Source of the DNA: an uncultured Oscillospiraceae bacterium
GTDB lineage: Bacteria > Bacillota > Clostridia > Oscillospirales > Ruminococcaceae
Direction of reading: 5' to 3'
NCBI GenBank assembly: GCA_934448295.1
Contig: CAKSEY010000001.1
Location: forward strand, 248,001 to 312,000
Length of the DNA: 64,000 bases
Position 1 is the stretch's first letter. Every line of letters starts with the position of its first letter. Of the stretch, positions 7,134 to 15,288 are shown in pieces. A program made the translations under genes and the position numbers. The notes below the pieces were generated by a model, which saw nothing but the letters and a program-made list of their open reading frames with translations, had not been told where the DNA came from and did no database searches.

Positions 7134-7175
7134 TTATTAATCTCGCTTGACAAATTAATAATCTAGTGGTAAAAT
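7134..7175 (+). promoter_or_regulatory. Promoter of the RHH-clpB operon with flanking inverted repeat
   Basis: TTGACA (7147-7152), 17 bp, TAAAAT (7170-7175), a near-consensus promoter. TTATTAAT (7134-7141) and ATTAATAA (7154-7161) form an inverted repeat centred on the -35 box, and another TTATTAAT lies at 6997-7004. This looks like an operator for a DNA-binding protein, the obvious candidate being the RHH protein encoded next. Confidence 0.7.
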
Positions 7176-7190
7176 GTTAAGTGTAAGGAG

Positions 7191-7853
7191 GTGGCAGATA
7201 CGGGAAAGAGTATATACAGTCTAGTGCTGTCAGACGAAGTGGTCGAGGCGGTGGACAGACTCGCGAGAAGCTCGGGGCTGAGCCGTTCGGCGATGGTGAA
7301 CCAGCTTCTGGCGGAGCATGTGTGCTGCGTCACGCCGGAAATGCGGCTGAAAAGCATAACCTCCGCTATCCGGAGCGCTGTCGGGGACGAGTTCTATCTG
7401 ATGGAGCAGCCCTCAGCGGCGACTGTCGCCTGCAAAACAGCGCTGAAATACCGGTACAAGCCCACCCTGCGGTATTCCGTGGAGGTCTACGGCGCCGGGA
7501 ACAAGCGCGCCGGGGAGCTCCGCGTGACGGTACGCACCCAGAGCGAGCAGCTTTATTCCGACCTGAGCGGATTTTTCCGGTGCTGGACGGCGCTGGAGCA
7601 GAAGTACATCGCCGACAGGCTTTCGCAGGACATCATGTTCGCGATAGAGCCGGGACGGTTCACACGGACGCTCAATATGCCGCCGGAGGGCATTTCCGAC
7701 GAGGAGCTGGGTCAGGCGGTCGCCGACTACATGGCGGCGCTGGACGAAGCAATGAAGCACTATTTCTCCAAGCTGCCGGATATTGAACGCGCACAGGCGG
7801 CTGCCGAAAGCAGCTACCGGGCTTCGATAGTAAGGCAGAAAGTCATCATATAA
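7191..7853 (+). CDS. Ribbon-helix-helix N-terminal protein of unknown function, upstream of clpB
   Basis: A 220-residue protein whose first 45 residues (YSLVLSDEVVEAVDRLARSSGLSRSAMVNQLLAEHV) fit a CopG/MetJ-type ribbon-helix-helix DNA-binding unit; the remaining 170 residues match nothing I recognise and are soluble, with YSVEVYGAGNKRAGELRVTVRTQSEQL suggesting a beta-rich part. The only in-frame start after the stop at 7170 is GTG 7191, which touches the AAGGAGG string, leaving almost no spacing; the promoter predicts a transcript beginning near 7182, so this gene may have a nearly leaderless start. It ends 13 bp before clpB and shares its transcript. Autoregulation through the promoter repeat, and control of clpB, are inferences. 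Confidence 0.65.
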   Translation: MADTGKSIYSLVLSDEVVEAVDRLARSSGLSRSAMVNQLLAEHVCCVTPEMRLKSITSAIRSAVGDEFYLMEQPSAATVACKTALKYRYKPTLRYSVEVYGAGNKRAGELRVTVRTQSEQLYSDLSGFFRCWTALEQKYIADRLSQDIMFAIEPGRFTRTLNMPPEGISDEELGQAVADYMAALDEAMKHYFSKLPDIERAQAAAESSYRASIVRQKVII

Positions 7854-7866
7854 AGGAGGTAATTTT

Positions 7867-10473
7867 ATGAATCCTAACAAGTACACAAAAAAGTCCCTTG
7901 AAGCTGTACAGTCTGCGCAGGATATCTCGATAAGCTATCAGAACAACTGCGTTGAGCAGGAGCACCTGCTGTACGCGCTGCTTTCGCAGGATGGCAGCCT
8001 GACTTCCCAGGTGCTCACCAAGATGAACATAGACGCGAACGCCGTTGAGCAGGCGGCGCTGCACTTCATCGAGGGTATGCCGAGGGTCTCCGGCAGCGGC
8101 AGGGAAGCCGGGAAGATATATGTTTCCCCTGACCTTGACAAGGCGTTCACGGAGGCTGAGGCTCAGGCGGAGCGCATGAAGGACGAGTACGTCAGCGTTG
8201 AGCACCTGCTGCTGGCGCTGGCTGAGAAGCCCTCCAGCGGAGTTGCGGGAATATTCCGCAGCTTCGGCATAACCAAGGATAAGCTGCTGAAAGCCATTTC
8301 CGAGATACGCGGCAATGCAAGGGTCACCTCGCAGGAGCCGGAGGAGACCTACGACGTGCTGAACAAGTACGGTCAGGACCTTGTGGAGCTTGCCCGCCAG
8401 AACAAGCTCGACCCGGTCATCGGCAGGGATAACGAGATAAGAAGCGTTATCCGCATACTCTCCCGCAAGACTAAGAACAACCCCTGCCTTATCGGCGAGC
8501 CGGGCGTCGGCAAGACCGCTATCGTCGAGGGTCTGGCTCTGAGAATCGTGCGCGGGGACGTTCCATCCAACCTGAAGGACAGAAAGCTGTTCTCGCTGGA
8601 TATGGGCGCGCTTATCGCGGGCGCCAAGTATCAGGGCGAGTTTGAGGAGCGCCTGAAAGCCGTCCTGAACGAGGTAAAGAAGAGCGAGGGTAAGATACTG
8701 CTGTTCATTGATGAGATACACCTTATCGTCGGCGCCGGAAAGAACGGCGGCGCAATGGACGCAGGCAACCTGCTGAAGCCCATGCTGGCGCGCGGCGAGC
8801 TCCACTGCATCGGCGCGACCACCCTTGACGAGTACAGCAAGTACATCGAAAAGGATCCTGCGCTGGAGCGCCGTTTCCAGACGGTAATGGCGGACGAGCC
8901 CTCGGTCGAGGACACCATCTCTATCCTGAGAGGTCTTAAGGAACGCTACGAGGTATTCCACGGCGTGCAGATACACGACAGCGCGATAATCGCGGCGGCT
9001 ACGCTCTCCAACAGGTACATCACCGACAGATTCCTGCCGGATAAGGCGATAGACCTTATAGATGAAGCCTGCGCTATGATACGCACAGAAATGGACAGTA
9101 TGCCGCAGGAGCTTGACGAAATAAGCCGTTCCATTATGCAGGACGAGATAGAGGAGGCGGCTCTTAAAAAAGAGACCGACAAGCTTTCGCAGGAGCACCT
9201 TGCGGATATCCAGAAGGAACTTGCCGAGAAGCGCGAGAAGTTCAACGCCATGAAGGCAAAGTGGCAGAACGAAAAGAACGCCATAACAAGGGTGCAGGAC
9301 CTGCGTAAGGAAATCGAGAACACCAACGGCGAGATAGAAAAGGCAAAGCGCGAATATAACCTGAACAAGGCGGCGGAGCTCCAGTACGGCAAGCTGCCGA
9401 AGCTCCAGCAGGAGCTTGCGAAGGAGGAGGAGCTCGCCGAGCAGGCAAAGAGCGATTCTCTCCTGCGGGACAAGGTCGGCGAGGACGAGATCGCGCGTAT
9501 CGTTTCCAGATGGACTGGTATCCCGGTATCCAAGCTGGTGGAGGGCGAGCGCGAGAAGATACTGGCTCTGGGCGATACGCTCCACAAGAGGGTCGTCGGT
9601 CAGGACGAGGCGGTAGACCGCGTTACCGAGGCTATCATGCGCTCCCGGGCGGGTATCAACGACCCGAAGAAGCCGCTTGGCTCGTTCCTGTTCCTTGGTC
9701 CCACCGGCGTGGGCAAAACGGAGCTTGCAAAGGCTCTGGCGGAGGCTCTGTTCGACGACGAGCACAGCATAGTCCGTCTTGACATGAGCGAATATATGGA
9801 GAAATACAGCGTGTCCAGGCTGATAGGCGCGCCTCCAGGATACGTCGGCTACGAGGAGGGCGGTCAGCTCACCGAGGCAGTGCGCAGGAAGCCTTATTCC
9901 GTTGTGCTTTTCGACGAGGTCGAAAAGGCTCACCCGGACGTATTCAACGTGCTTCTCCAGGTTCTTGACGACGGCCGTATCACCGATGGTCAGGGACGCA
10001 CGGTGGATTTCCGCAACACCATCATAATCCTGACCTCCAACCTTGGTTCGCAGTATATCCTCGAGGGGATCAACGACAAGGGCGAAATTTCCGAGGAGGC
10101 AAGGAAGTCCGTTGACGCGCTGCTGAAGCAGTCGTTCAGACCGGAGTTCCTGAACCGCCTGGACGAGATCGTGTTCTACAAGCCGCTTCGCAAGGAGGAG
10201 ATATTCAAGATAATCGACCTGCTTGCGGCTTCCCTCAAGAGCCGCCTGAGAGACAAGCAGATATCGCTTGAGATCACCGACAGCGCAAAGCAGCTCATTG
10301 TTGACAGCAGCTACGACCCGAGCTTCGGCGCGCGCCCGCTCAAGAGGTATATCCAGCGGAACCTTGAAACAATGGTCGCTAAGGAGATACTCCGCGGCGA
10401 GGTTCACCAGGGCGACACCATAGCGGTGGACGAGCAGAACGGCGAGCTTACCTGCACGGTGAAAGCGGGATAA
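7867..10473 (+). CDS. clpB: ATP-dependent disaggregase ClpB
   Basis: Hsp100 chaperone that, with DnaK, pulls aggregated proteins apart; cytoplasmic hexamer. The 868 residues match the usual ClpB length. Order: Clp N-domain repeats (1-145), first AAA+ module with Walker A GEPGVGKT (210-217) and Walker B LLFIDEIH, the coiled-coil middle domain (about 400-530, rich in Glu/Lys) that distinguishes ClpB from ClpA/ClpC, and the second AAA+ module with GPTGVGKT (about 611-618), Walker B VVLFDEVEKAHPD and a C-terminal D2-small domain. Start ATG 7867 after AAAGGAGG. No CIRCE or CtsR-type box was seen upstream; expression appears to come from the promoter of the RHH gene. Confidence 0.97.
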   Translation: MNPNKYTKKSLEAVQSAQDISISYQNNCVEQEHLLYALLSQDGSLTSQVLTKMNIDANAVEQAALHFIEGMPRVSGSGREAGKIYVSPDLDKAFTEAEAQAERMKDEYVSVEHLLLALAEKPSSGVAGIFRSFGITKDKLLKAISEIRGNARVTSQEPEETYDVLNKYGQDLVELARQNKLDPVIGRDNEIRSVIRILSRKTKNNPCLIGEPGVGKTAIVEGLALRIVRGDVPSNLKDRKLFSLDMGALIAGAKYQGEFEERLKAVLNEVKKSEGKILLFIDEIHLIVGAGKNGGAMDAGNLLKPMLARGELHCIGATTLDEYSKYIEKDPALERRFQTVMADEPSVEDTISILRGLKERYEVFHGVQIHDSAIIAAATLSNRYITDRFLPDKAIDLIDEACAMIRTEMDSMPQELDEISRSIMQDEIEEAALKKETDKLSQEHLADIQKELAEKREKFNAMKAKWQNEKNAITRVQDLRKEIENTNGEIEKAKREYNLNKAAELQYGKLPKLQQELAKEEELAEQAKSDSLLRDKVGEDEIARIVSRWTGIPVSKLVEGEREKILALGDTLHKRVVGQDEAVDRVTEAIMRSRAGINDPKKPLGSFLFLGPTGVGKTELAKALAEALFDDEHSIVRLDMSEYMEKYSVSRLIGAPPGYVGYEEGGQLTEAVRRKPYSVVLFDEVEKAHPDVFNVLLQVLDDGRITDGQGRTVDFRNTIIILTSNLGSQYILEGINDKGEISEEARKSVDALLKQSFRPEFLNRLDEIVFYKPLRKEEIFKIIDLLAASLKSRLRDKQISLEITDSAKQLIVDSSYDPSFGARPLKRYIQRNLETMVAKEILRGEVHQGDTIAVDEQNGELTCTVKAG

Positions 10474-10487
10474 AATCGCATAATAAT

Positions 10488-10530
10488 AATGCGCTGACTT
10501 TTTCGGGTCAGCGCATTTGTGTTTGTATTT
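10488..10530 (+). terminator. Terminator after clpB
   Basis: An 11-bp stem AATGCGCTGAC (10488-10498) with GTCAGCGCATT (10507-10517), then a T-rich stretch. Confidence 0.85.
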
Positions 10531-10585
10531 TTTATTTTTGTGTATTGTAACAATTATTGCACATAAAAATTGGTAAAAAACCCTC

Positions 10586-10612
10586 TTGATATATATATAT
10601 ATATGGTATAAT
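10586..10612 (+). promoter_or_regulatory. Promoter of the secreted-protein gene
   Basis: Extended -10 TGGTATAAT (10604-10612) preceded by TTGATA (10586-10591), spacer 15 bp made of alternating TA. The extended -10 probably compensates for the short spacer. Confidence 0.6.
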
Positions 10613-10652
10613 CAAACAAGTTGGTTATATAAAAAAGAAAGGAACTATTATT

Positions 10653-11765
10653 ATGAAGAATTTCAGAAGAGCAGTATCAATGGCAGCGGCGGTATTAATG
10701 TCGTTGACCGCCGTTACAGCGCAGGCTTATGCCGCGGCAGACAGCCAAACCGTATATGAGTACAGGGAACTCAAGGCTGGCGAAATCGACATTAGCAATG
10801 GCGTTGTGAATATTATGGACCAGGAATATACCGGCAAACCCATAGAGCCGCTGAAATACAGCTTTAGCATGGATATAGGGGATGATTGGTATTCCTTAAG
10901 CAGCAAATATGATTATACCGTAACATACCAGCAGAATACTGATGTAGGAGTTGCAACAGCAATAATCAAAGGAAAAGGCGATTATACCGGCACTATAAAG
11001 GTTAAATTCAGAATTATTCCGAAAGCTCCGACTAATTTCAAGGTCGTTTCCAAGAATGGCAAGCTGTCTTTCTCATGGAAAAAGGTAAGCAACGCTAAAA
11101 AATATAGCATTTTCTATTCTGAGAACGGCTCAAGTGTAAAACCGCTTGTTGCGATGATTCCGAATAAAATAACCAGCTACACCACGTCCGAATTGGATAC
11201 AAAGAATAATTCATATAGTTTTTATGTGAAGACGTTCGATCATAAGTTGGGTGAGGATCTGTACAGCAAGGAATCCAGCATCGTAAGTATCGACCGTTCA
11301 GCGAAAAATGATCTTGATAAAATTACCCTTAAGAGGACTTTTAAGGGCAACGATAAAGGTACAATGACTGCTGTATTAAAGGGATTCGACCTTGACGCAT
11401 ATATGTCAAAGGTAAAATCAGGCCGCCTTAGAATTGAATTGGGCGAGGGAACTGCATGGATGCCCCTGGGATATGATATTACGTTCAAAAACAAAAAGAT
11501 AACATCCTGCGAATATTTCTCCGCATTAGTCATTGATCATAAAGACCCGGTTTGCAAGTGGAATAAATCCACCAAGACGCTAACAATAACCATGGTAACC
11601 ATGGACTGTGGAAACGATGAGCTTTATCTCGATAGCAAAAATCTGAGAATTACTGTTGACAATGGTAAGAACGAATCTGATGAGGGTTATGTTAGATATT
11701 TATGCGTAGCAAACGAGAAGAGTGAATTGGCTACATGGGCTTACGCAGCAATGAAGGTAAAGTGA
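10653..11765 (+). CDS. Secreted protein with bacterial surface repeat and fibronectin-III-like domain
   Basis: A 370-residue exported protein. The N-terminus has a basic start, hydrophobic core and AQAYAA cleavage region (about residue 27-28). Residues about 45-125 carry the pattern YDYTVTYQQNTDVG..A.IKGKGDYTGTI, a repeat unit common in clostridial cell-surface and cell-wall-associated proteins. Residues 126-205 (PTNFKVVSKNGKLSFSWKKVSNAKKYSIFY) resemble a fibronectin type III domain. The last 160 residues are not recognised. There is no LPXTG motif, transmembrane tail or catalytic domain. It is clearly more AT-rich than neighbouring genes, a possible sign of later acquisition. It is monocistronic with its own promoter and terminator. 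Confidence 0.7.
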   Translation: MKNFRRAVSMAAAVLMSLTAVTAQAYAAADSQTVYEYRELKAGEIDISNGVVNIMDQEYTGKPIEPLKYSFSMDIGDDWYSLSSKYDYTVTYQQNTDVGVATAIIKGKGDYTGTIKVKFRIIPKAPTNFKVVSKNGKLSFSWKKVSNAKKYSIFYSENGSSVKPLVAMIPNKITSYTTSELDTKNNSYSFYVKTFDHKLGEDLYSKESSIVSIDRSAKNDLDKITLKRTFKGNDKGTMTAVLKGFDLDAYMSKVKSGRLRIELGEGTAWMPLGYDITFKNKKITSCEYFSALVIDHKDPVCKWNKSTKTLTITMVTMDCGNDELYLDSKNLRITVDNGKNESDEGYVRYLCVANEKSELATWAYAAMKVK

Positions 11766-11780
11766 TTTCCTGAAAAATAA

Positions 11781-11810
11781 AACGGGGGAACGTTGGTTCC
11801 CTCGTTTTTT
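11781..11810 (+). terminator. Terminator after the secreted-protein gene
   Basis: Stem 11781-11791 with 11796-11806 (11 bp, one G-T pair), 4-nt loop, followed by six T. Confidence 0.9.
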
Positions 11811-11842
11811 GTTGTTGGTAATCTCCCTTGAGAGTGCCCTTT

Positions 11843-12553
11843 TTAATCAACAGTAGAAATATCCAGCACCCTGTTCAGCCCGTCCTGGGCGGATTCAAAC
11901 AGGAATCTGAGCCTGATATGCCCGAAATCAGCGGTGACTGAATTCTCGTCAGACACGAACGGAGTTCCGTTCTGCCACAGGAATCCCGCCGCAAGCAGGC
12001 GGTGGTCGCAGTAGAAGCCGCTGATTATCTCAATGTACTGCCGCAGAAATTCCGGCTGATCCGCCGGGGCGAAGATATCGTCAGGAAGCCCGGAAACCGT
12101 CACGAACGCGGCTCCGCCGTCGTAGGGGCAGCGGTAGTAGCAGAGGTTCTCACGGGTGGCAGCGCAGGCAATCATAGCGAGGTTGTGCCCGGAGCGCATT
12201 TCGTCCAGCTCGAATTTCCCGGTCTGGAATTCCGGAAGCTCCGGCAGGTTCTTTTTCGCACGGCGGGATTCTGCGACTGACTTTTCGGGGAGTCCGCTCT
12301 CCGTATGAGCCCAGCTCCACAGCCATGTGCCCTGTATCGTGGATTCCGTGCCGAGTATACCCGCCCGGAACTGCTTGTCGCCGAAGCGGATGATTCCGTC
12401 CGTGGGGTTTAGCCCCCAGCTGTTGTCAGCGACTATCCTTTCGCCCATGCGGTTCTGGCAGAGTATCGCGCGCCCCGCAGAAAGCGACAGCATATCCAGC
12501 ATGTTTGTCTTGTCGAAATAAATCGGGCAGTCCAGCACCGAGAAGTTTGTCAT
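11843..12553 (-). CDS. DUF6882-like hypothetical protein
   Basis: A 236-residue soluble protein without signal peptide or membrane segment. The central string GTWLWSWAHTESGLPEKS and the preceding FRAGILGTESTIQGTWLW resemble DUF6882 proteins, which have a GTWLWAWAN-type core; function unknown. Cysteines and aromatic residues are frequent. It starts 2 bp after the stop of the upstream 119-residue gene, with its ribosome site (GGAGAG) inside that gene, so the two are translated together and probably work together. Confidence 0.55.
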   Translation of the reverse strand: MTNFSVLDCPIYFDKTNMLDMLSLSAGRAILCQNRMGERIVADNSWGLNPTDGIIRFGDKQFRAGILGTESTIQGTWLWSWAHTESGLPEKSVAESRRAKKNLPELPEFQTGKFELDEMRSGHNLAMIACAATRENLCYYRCPYDGGAAFVTVSGLPDDIFAPADQPEFLRQYIEIISGFYCDHRLLAAGFLWQNGTPFVSDENSVTADFGHIRLRFLFESAQDGLNRVLDISTVD

Positions 12554-12555
12554 AG

Positions 12556-12915
12556 TTACTCTCCAATATCGATATTTTGACCGAATTTGCGCAGAATATC
12601 CCGCATGAGCACCTTGTCTATCCTGTACATTTTGCTGTGCCCGCGCGGAAGATCGTCCACGCGCAGCTCAAACCGCATGAACACCTCGGAGTAGTCCTCC
12701 TCATACCAGAACGTGCAGAGCAGGTATTTGTCCTTTGTCGCGTAGTAGTTCACCGGGGTGAACCCCAGCACCGCCCGCAGGTCGGAATCCACCTGCTGTT
12801 CGGCGTCAGAAACGCTCATCGGCTCAAACTGCACCTTTTTTGTCCGCGGGAGGCTTTCCGCGTGCTTTTCCTCGTCGCTCTTAACCAGCTTGGTTTTTTT
12901 CAGGAATCCGAACAT
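12556..12915 (-). CDS. Hypothetical protein, partner of the DUF6882-like protein
   Basis: A 119-residue soluble protein I do not recognise. It begins MFGFLKKTKLVKSDEEK, a start often seen in small cytoplasmic proteins tethered by a basic amphipathic end, and contains alternating hydrophobic strands (YLLCTFWYEEDYSEVFMRFELRVDDLP). It is co-transcribed with the DUF6882-like gene downstream and lies 56 bp after the MoxR gene upstream. No catalytic motif is visible. Confidence 0.6.
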   Translation of the reverse strand: MFGFLKKTKLVKSDEEKHAESLPRTKKVQFEPMSVSDAEQQVDSDLRAVLGFTPVNYYATKDKYLLCTFWYEEDYSEVFMRFELRVDDLPRGHSKMYRIDKVLMRDILRKFGQNIDIGE

Positions 12916-12970
12916 TATGCGCCCTCCAGTCTATGCTTTATTATACACTCCCCGCCCGGAAATGTCAACC

Positions 12971-13885
12971 TTACATCGGCACCTGCGTGTTCGCGAGAAG
13001 CTCCGCCACTATGTCGTAGGGAGCGCCGTAGTCGGTCTGACCCGCCGCGAGTATCAGCCTGTGGGAGAGCACCGCGCCCACGACTGCCTTTACGTCGTCC
13101 GGGGTGGCGTAGTCCCTGCCGTTCATCAGCGCCATTGCCTGCGAAGCGCGGAACATTGCGATAGAGCCGCGGGGACTGGCTCCGAGCTTCACCTGCGGCA
13201 TATAGCGGGTGGCTGAAACCAGCGAGAGGATATAAGCCTTTACGCTGTCCGATACCTTTATCTGCGCCGCCTGGTCTCTAAGCTCAACGAGCTCGTCCAG
13301 GGTCATCACCGGTGAGACTTCAAGGCGCTGGGGCATTACATCCAGCATTTTCATTTCGGCGGCTCTGTCGGGGTAGCCTACTGAGATCTTCATCAGGAAG
13401 CGGTCAAGCTGGGCTTCTGGCAGGTGATAGGTGCCGTAGGTCTCGATGGGGTTCTGCGTTGCGAGGGTCATGAACGGCTTAGGGAGCTGGTGTGTGATAC
13501 CGTCAACGCTTATCTGGAGCTCCTCCATTGCCTCCAGCAGTGCGGACTGCACCTTCGGCGAGGAGCGGTTTATCTCGTCCGCCAGCAGGAAATTGCACAT
13601 TGCCGCGCCGGGGCGGTATTCGCTCTTGCCGCTGTTCATGTCGATGGCGGTATAGCCTATTACGTCCGACGGCATGAGGTCGGGCGTGAACTGGATACGT
13701 CCGAAGCTGCCGGAAACGCTCTTTGCCAGAGTTTCCGCAAGCAGGGTCTTGCCGACCCCGGGGACGTCCTCGATAAGCACATGACCTCCCGCAAGCATGG
13801 CGCAGACTATCTTTTCAATTACCGGGCGCTTTCCGATTATCACGCGCTCGATGTTGTCTATGAGTTGTTCAACTTTTGGGTTCAT
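12971..13885 (-). CDS. MoxR-family AAA+ ATPase
   Basis: A 304-residue AAA_3-type ATPase of the MoxR family, thought to act as a chaperone that inserts cofactors or matures surface protein complexes. Visible motifs are Walker A GVPGVGKT (about residue 41-48), the Walker B segment FLLADEINRSSPKVQSALLEAMEE, sensor 1 ATQNPIE, and a C-terminal lid (GASPRGSIAMFRASQAMAL). The ATG at 13885 follows AACAGGAG with good spacing; the GTG 9 bp upstream overlaps that site. In many bacteria moxR is followed by DUF58 and transglutaminase genes. Here neither follows directly; instead three related membrane proteins lie upstream, the nearest overlapping this gene by 17 bp. Confidence 0.9.
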   Translation of the reverse strand: MNPKVEQLIDNIERVIIGKRPVIEKIVCAMLAGGHVLIEDVPGVGKTLLAETLAKSVSGSFGRIQFTPDLMPSDVIGYTAIDMNSGKSEYRPGAAMCNFLLADEINRSSPKVQSALLEAMEELQISVDGITHQLPKPFMTLATQNPIETYGTYHLPEAQLDRFLMKISVGYPDRAAEMKMLDVMPQRLEVSPVMTLDELVELRDQAAQIKVSDSVKAYILSLVSATRYMPQVKLGASPRGSIAMFRASQAMALMNGRDYATPDDVKAVVGAVLSHRLILAAGQTDYGAPYDIVAELLANTQVPM

Positions 13886-14300
13886 CGTTTTCACTCCTGT
13901 TTATGAAATGTACCCCGCTGAGGGTGCAGATTAGCGAGTTCACTGCGGTTCCGGCGATGATAATGAACCTTGCCAGCCCCGCGAAGCCCTCGGACAATGA
14001 GCTTACCGTGCCACGGGTCAGCAAATCCGGATAAAAAAGCGTTATGAGCGTTAAAGCCGCCGCTGTAACGACCGGGAGCGCCATTGCGGCTATGTAGTAG
14101 GCAGCCGGGCGGATTCCAAGCTCCTCGCGTATTTTCCGTGCGATAAAATAATGCGCCTTTCCGATAAGAATACAGGTGGGAATTGTGATCAGCAGGCAGA
14201 AAACAAACATATAGAATACAAGTAAAGAAAGAGCCGCGCTTATTGCCGCTTCAAGCAGGAAACCCGCCGCGCAGAGACCTGCGCATTTCCAGTATTTCAT
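13869..14300 (-). CDS. Four-helix membrane protein, member 3 of a tandem trio
   Basis: A 143-residue integral membrane protein with about four hydrophobic segments (residues 6-24, 27-46, 66-90, 105-130). It opens MKYWKCAGLCAAGFLLEAA, nearly the same opening as its two upstream neighbours. Function not recognised. The ATG at 14300 after AAGGAGAATAAT is preferred over an earlier in-frame start at 14333, which has no ribosome site. It overlaps moxR by 17 bp, so co-translation is expected. Confidence 0.7.
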   Translation of the reverse strand: MKYWKCAGLCAAGFLLEAAISAALSLLVFYMFVFCLLITIPTCILIGKAHYFIARKIREELGIRPAAYYIAAMALPVVTAAALTLITLFYPDLLTRGTVSSLSEGFAGLARFIIIAGTAVNSLICTLSGVHFINRSENDEPKS

Positions 14301-14322
14301 ATTATTCTCCTTCGTCAGGAAG

Positions 14323-14718
14323 TCAGGCGTCAAACAGCTTGTCGAGGGTAGAGCCGAAAAGTCCGCAAAAAATTGACGAAATTATCAGCACAACGCCCCC
14401 GAGGAAGAACCATGAATTCACCATTTCCACGCTGAAAGCCGCGTTTGCGCCGAGGATCGCTCCGGCTGCCCCCAGCAAAATGGGAAGCAGAACGGAGATC
14501 AGCGAGAACAGCGTGGTTCTGGCATGGAGCTTTCTGCGGATAAAGCGGCGGATCAGCCGGAAAATCACGCCGATACACGCGCATATCACAAGCCCTGCAA
14601 GGAGAGTCACCCCCAGCAGGTCTTTCAGCAGCACAAGTCCGCCCAGAATGGCGGCTGCGCATATCAGGCTAAGCAGGAACCCCGCGAGGGACAGACCTGC
14701 GTATTTGCATTTGTTCAT
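14323..14718 (-). CDS. Four-helix membrane protein, member 2 of a tandem trio
   Basis: A 131-residue membrane protein beginning MNKCKYAGLSLAGFLLSLICAAAIL, with four hydrophobic stretches and a basic loop RLIRRFIRRKLHAR between helices 2 and 3, matched by ARKIREELGIR and RNIIREKLQIR in the two neighbours. The start overlaps the stop of the upstream gene by 3 bp. Function not recognised; the shared architecture marks it as a paralogue. Confidence 0.7.
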   Translation of the reverse strand: MNKCKYAGLSLAGFLLSLICAAAILGGLVLLKDLLGVTLLAGLVICACIGVIFRLIRRFIRRKLHARTTLFSLISVLLPILLGAAGAILGANAAFSVEMVNSWFFLGGVVLIISSIFCGLFGSTLDKLFDA

Positions 14719-15200
14719 ATTTCGTCCTTAGTTTCGTCCGATTTGTCAGGAGGGGAAGGCTCGTCACAGCCGAAGCGCGCTTCCACGCATTTGGTGGATA
14801 TATAGGAGAGGGTGGATGCTGCAACTATGGCTATTGAATAGGTGAACAGCGACATGGCATAACCAAGTTTATCCCAGCCAGTCCATACTGTCTGGCCGAG
14901 CACCCATGCAAGAGGTACGCCAAGTCCTCCCAGGATCATCGGAGCGCCGAATACTGCGACAGTATACCATATCGAGCGGATTTGGAGCTTCTCCCTGATG
15001 ATGTTGCGGAAAGCGTTGTGCGCAAAGCCCGAGCCTATACAAGTAATTACCCCGGTTACTATGAATACCAGCAGGGAATCCCGGAAGCTCAGGCTGAAGA
15101 AGTTATTCAGGATCCCGGTCAGAAGCAATGAGACGGCTGTGCAGGCAAGGTCAGTTCCAAGACCCGCCGCGCAGAGACCTGCGAATTTTAGCTTAGTCAT
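14715..15200 (-). CDS. Four-helix membrane protein, member 1 of a tandem trio
   Basis: A 161-residue membrane protein starting MTKLKFAGLCAAGLGTDLACTAV at the ATG at 15200, which follows CAGGAGGTGTGCC. An in-frame extension to 15362 would run into the downstream end of the msmK-like gene and is rejected. Like its neighbours it has about four hydrophobic segments and the basic IREKLQIR loop; it ends with a charged cytoplasmic-type tail. No separate promoter fits between it and the terminator at 15232, so it may depend on read-through. Confidence 0.7.
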   Translation of the reverse strand: MTKLKFAGLCAAGLGTDLACTAVSLLLTGILNNFFSLSFRDSLLVFIVTGVITCIGSGFAHNAFRNIIREKLQIRSIWYTVAVFGAPMILGGLGVPLAWVLGQTVWTGWDKLGYAMSLFTYSIAIVAASTLSYISTKCVEARFGCDEPSPPDKSDETKDEI

Positions 15201-15230
15201 GGCACACCTCCTGAATGTCGGAGCGTGAAT

Positions 15231-15261
15231 GCAAAAACGGCGCAGCCCGAAAGCTGCGCCG
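15231..15261 (-). terminator. Terminator after the msmK-like gene
   Basis: A 9-bp stem CGGCGCAGC / GCTGCGCCG (15238-15246 with 15253-15261); on the minus strand it is followed by TTTTTGC. Confidence 0.85.
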
Positions 15262-15288
15262 CAGTCAGCGTATGTTATTTGCCAACGA

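Noticed and set aside
7846..10407. A long open frame (853 codons) antisense to clpB
   Set aside because: It mirrors clpB almost exactly, has no ribosome site, and its protein is low in complexity and unlike any family; it arises from the GC-biased codon use of clpB.
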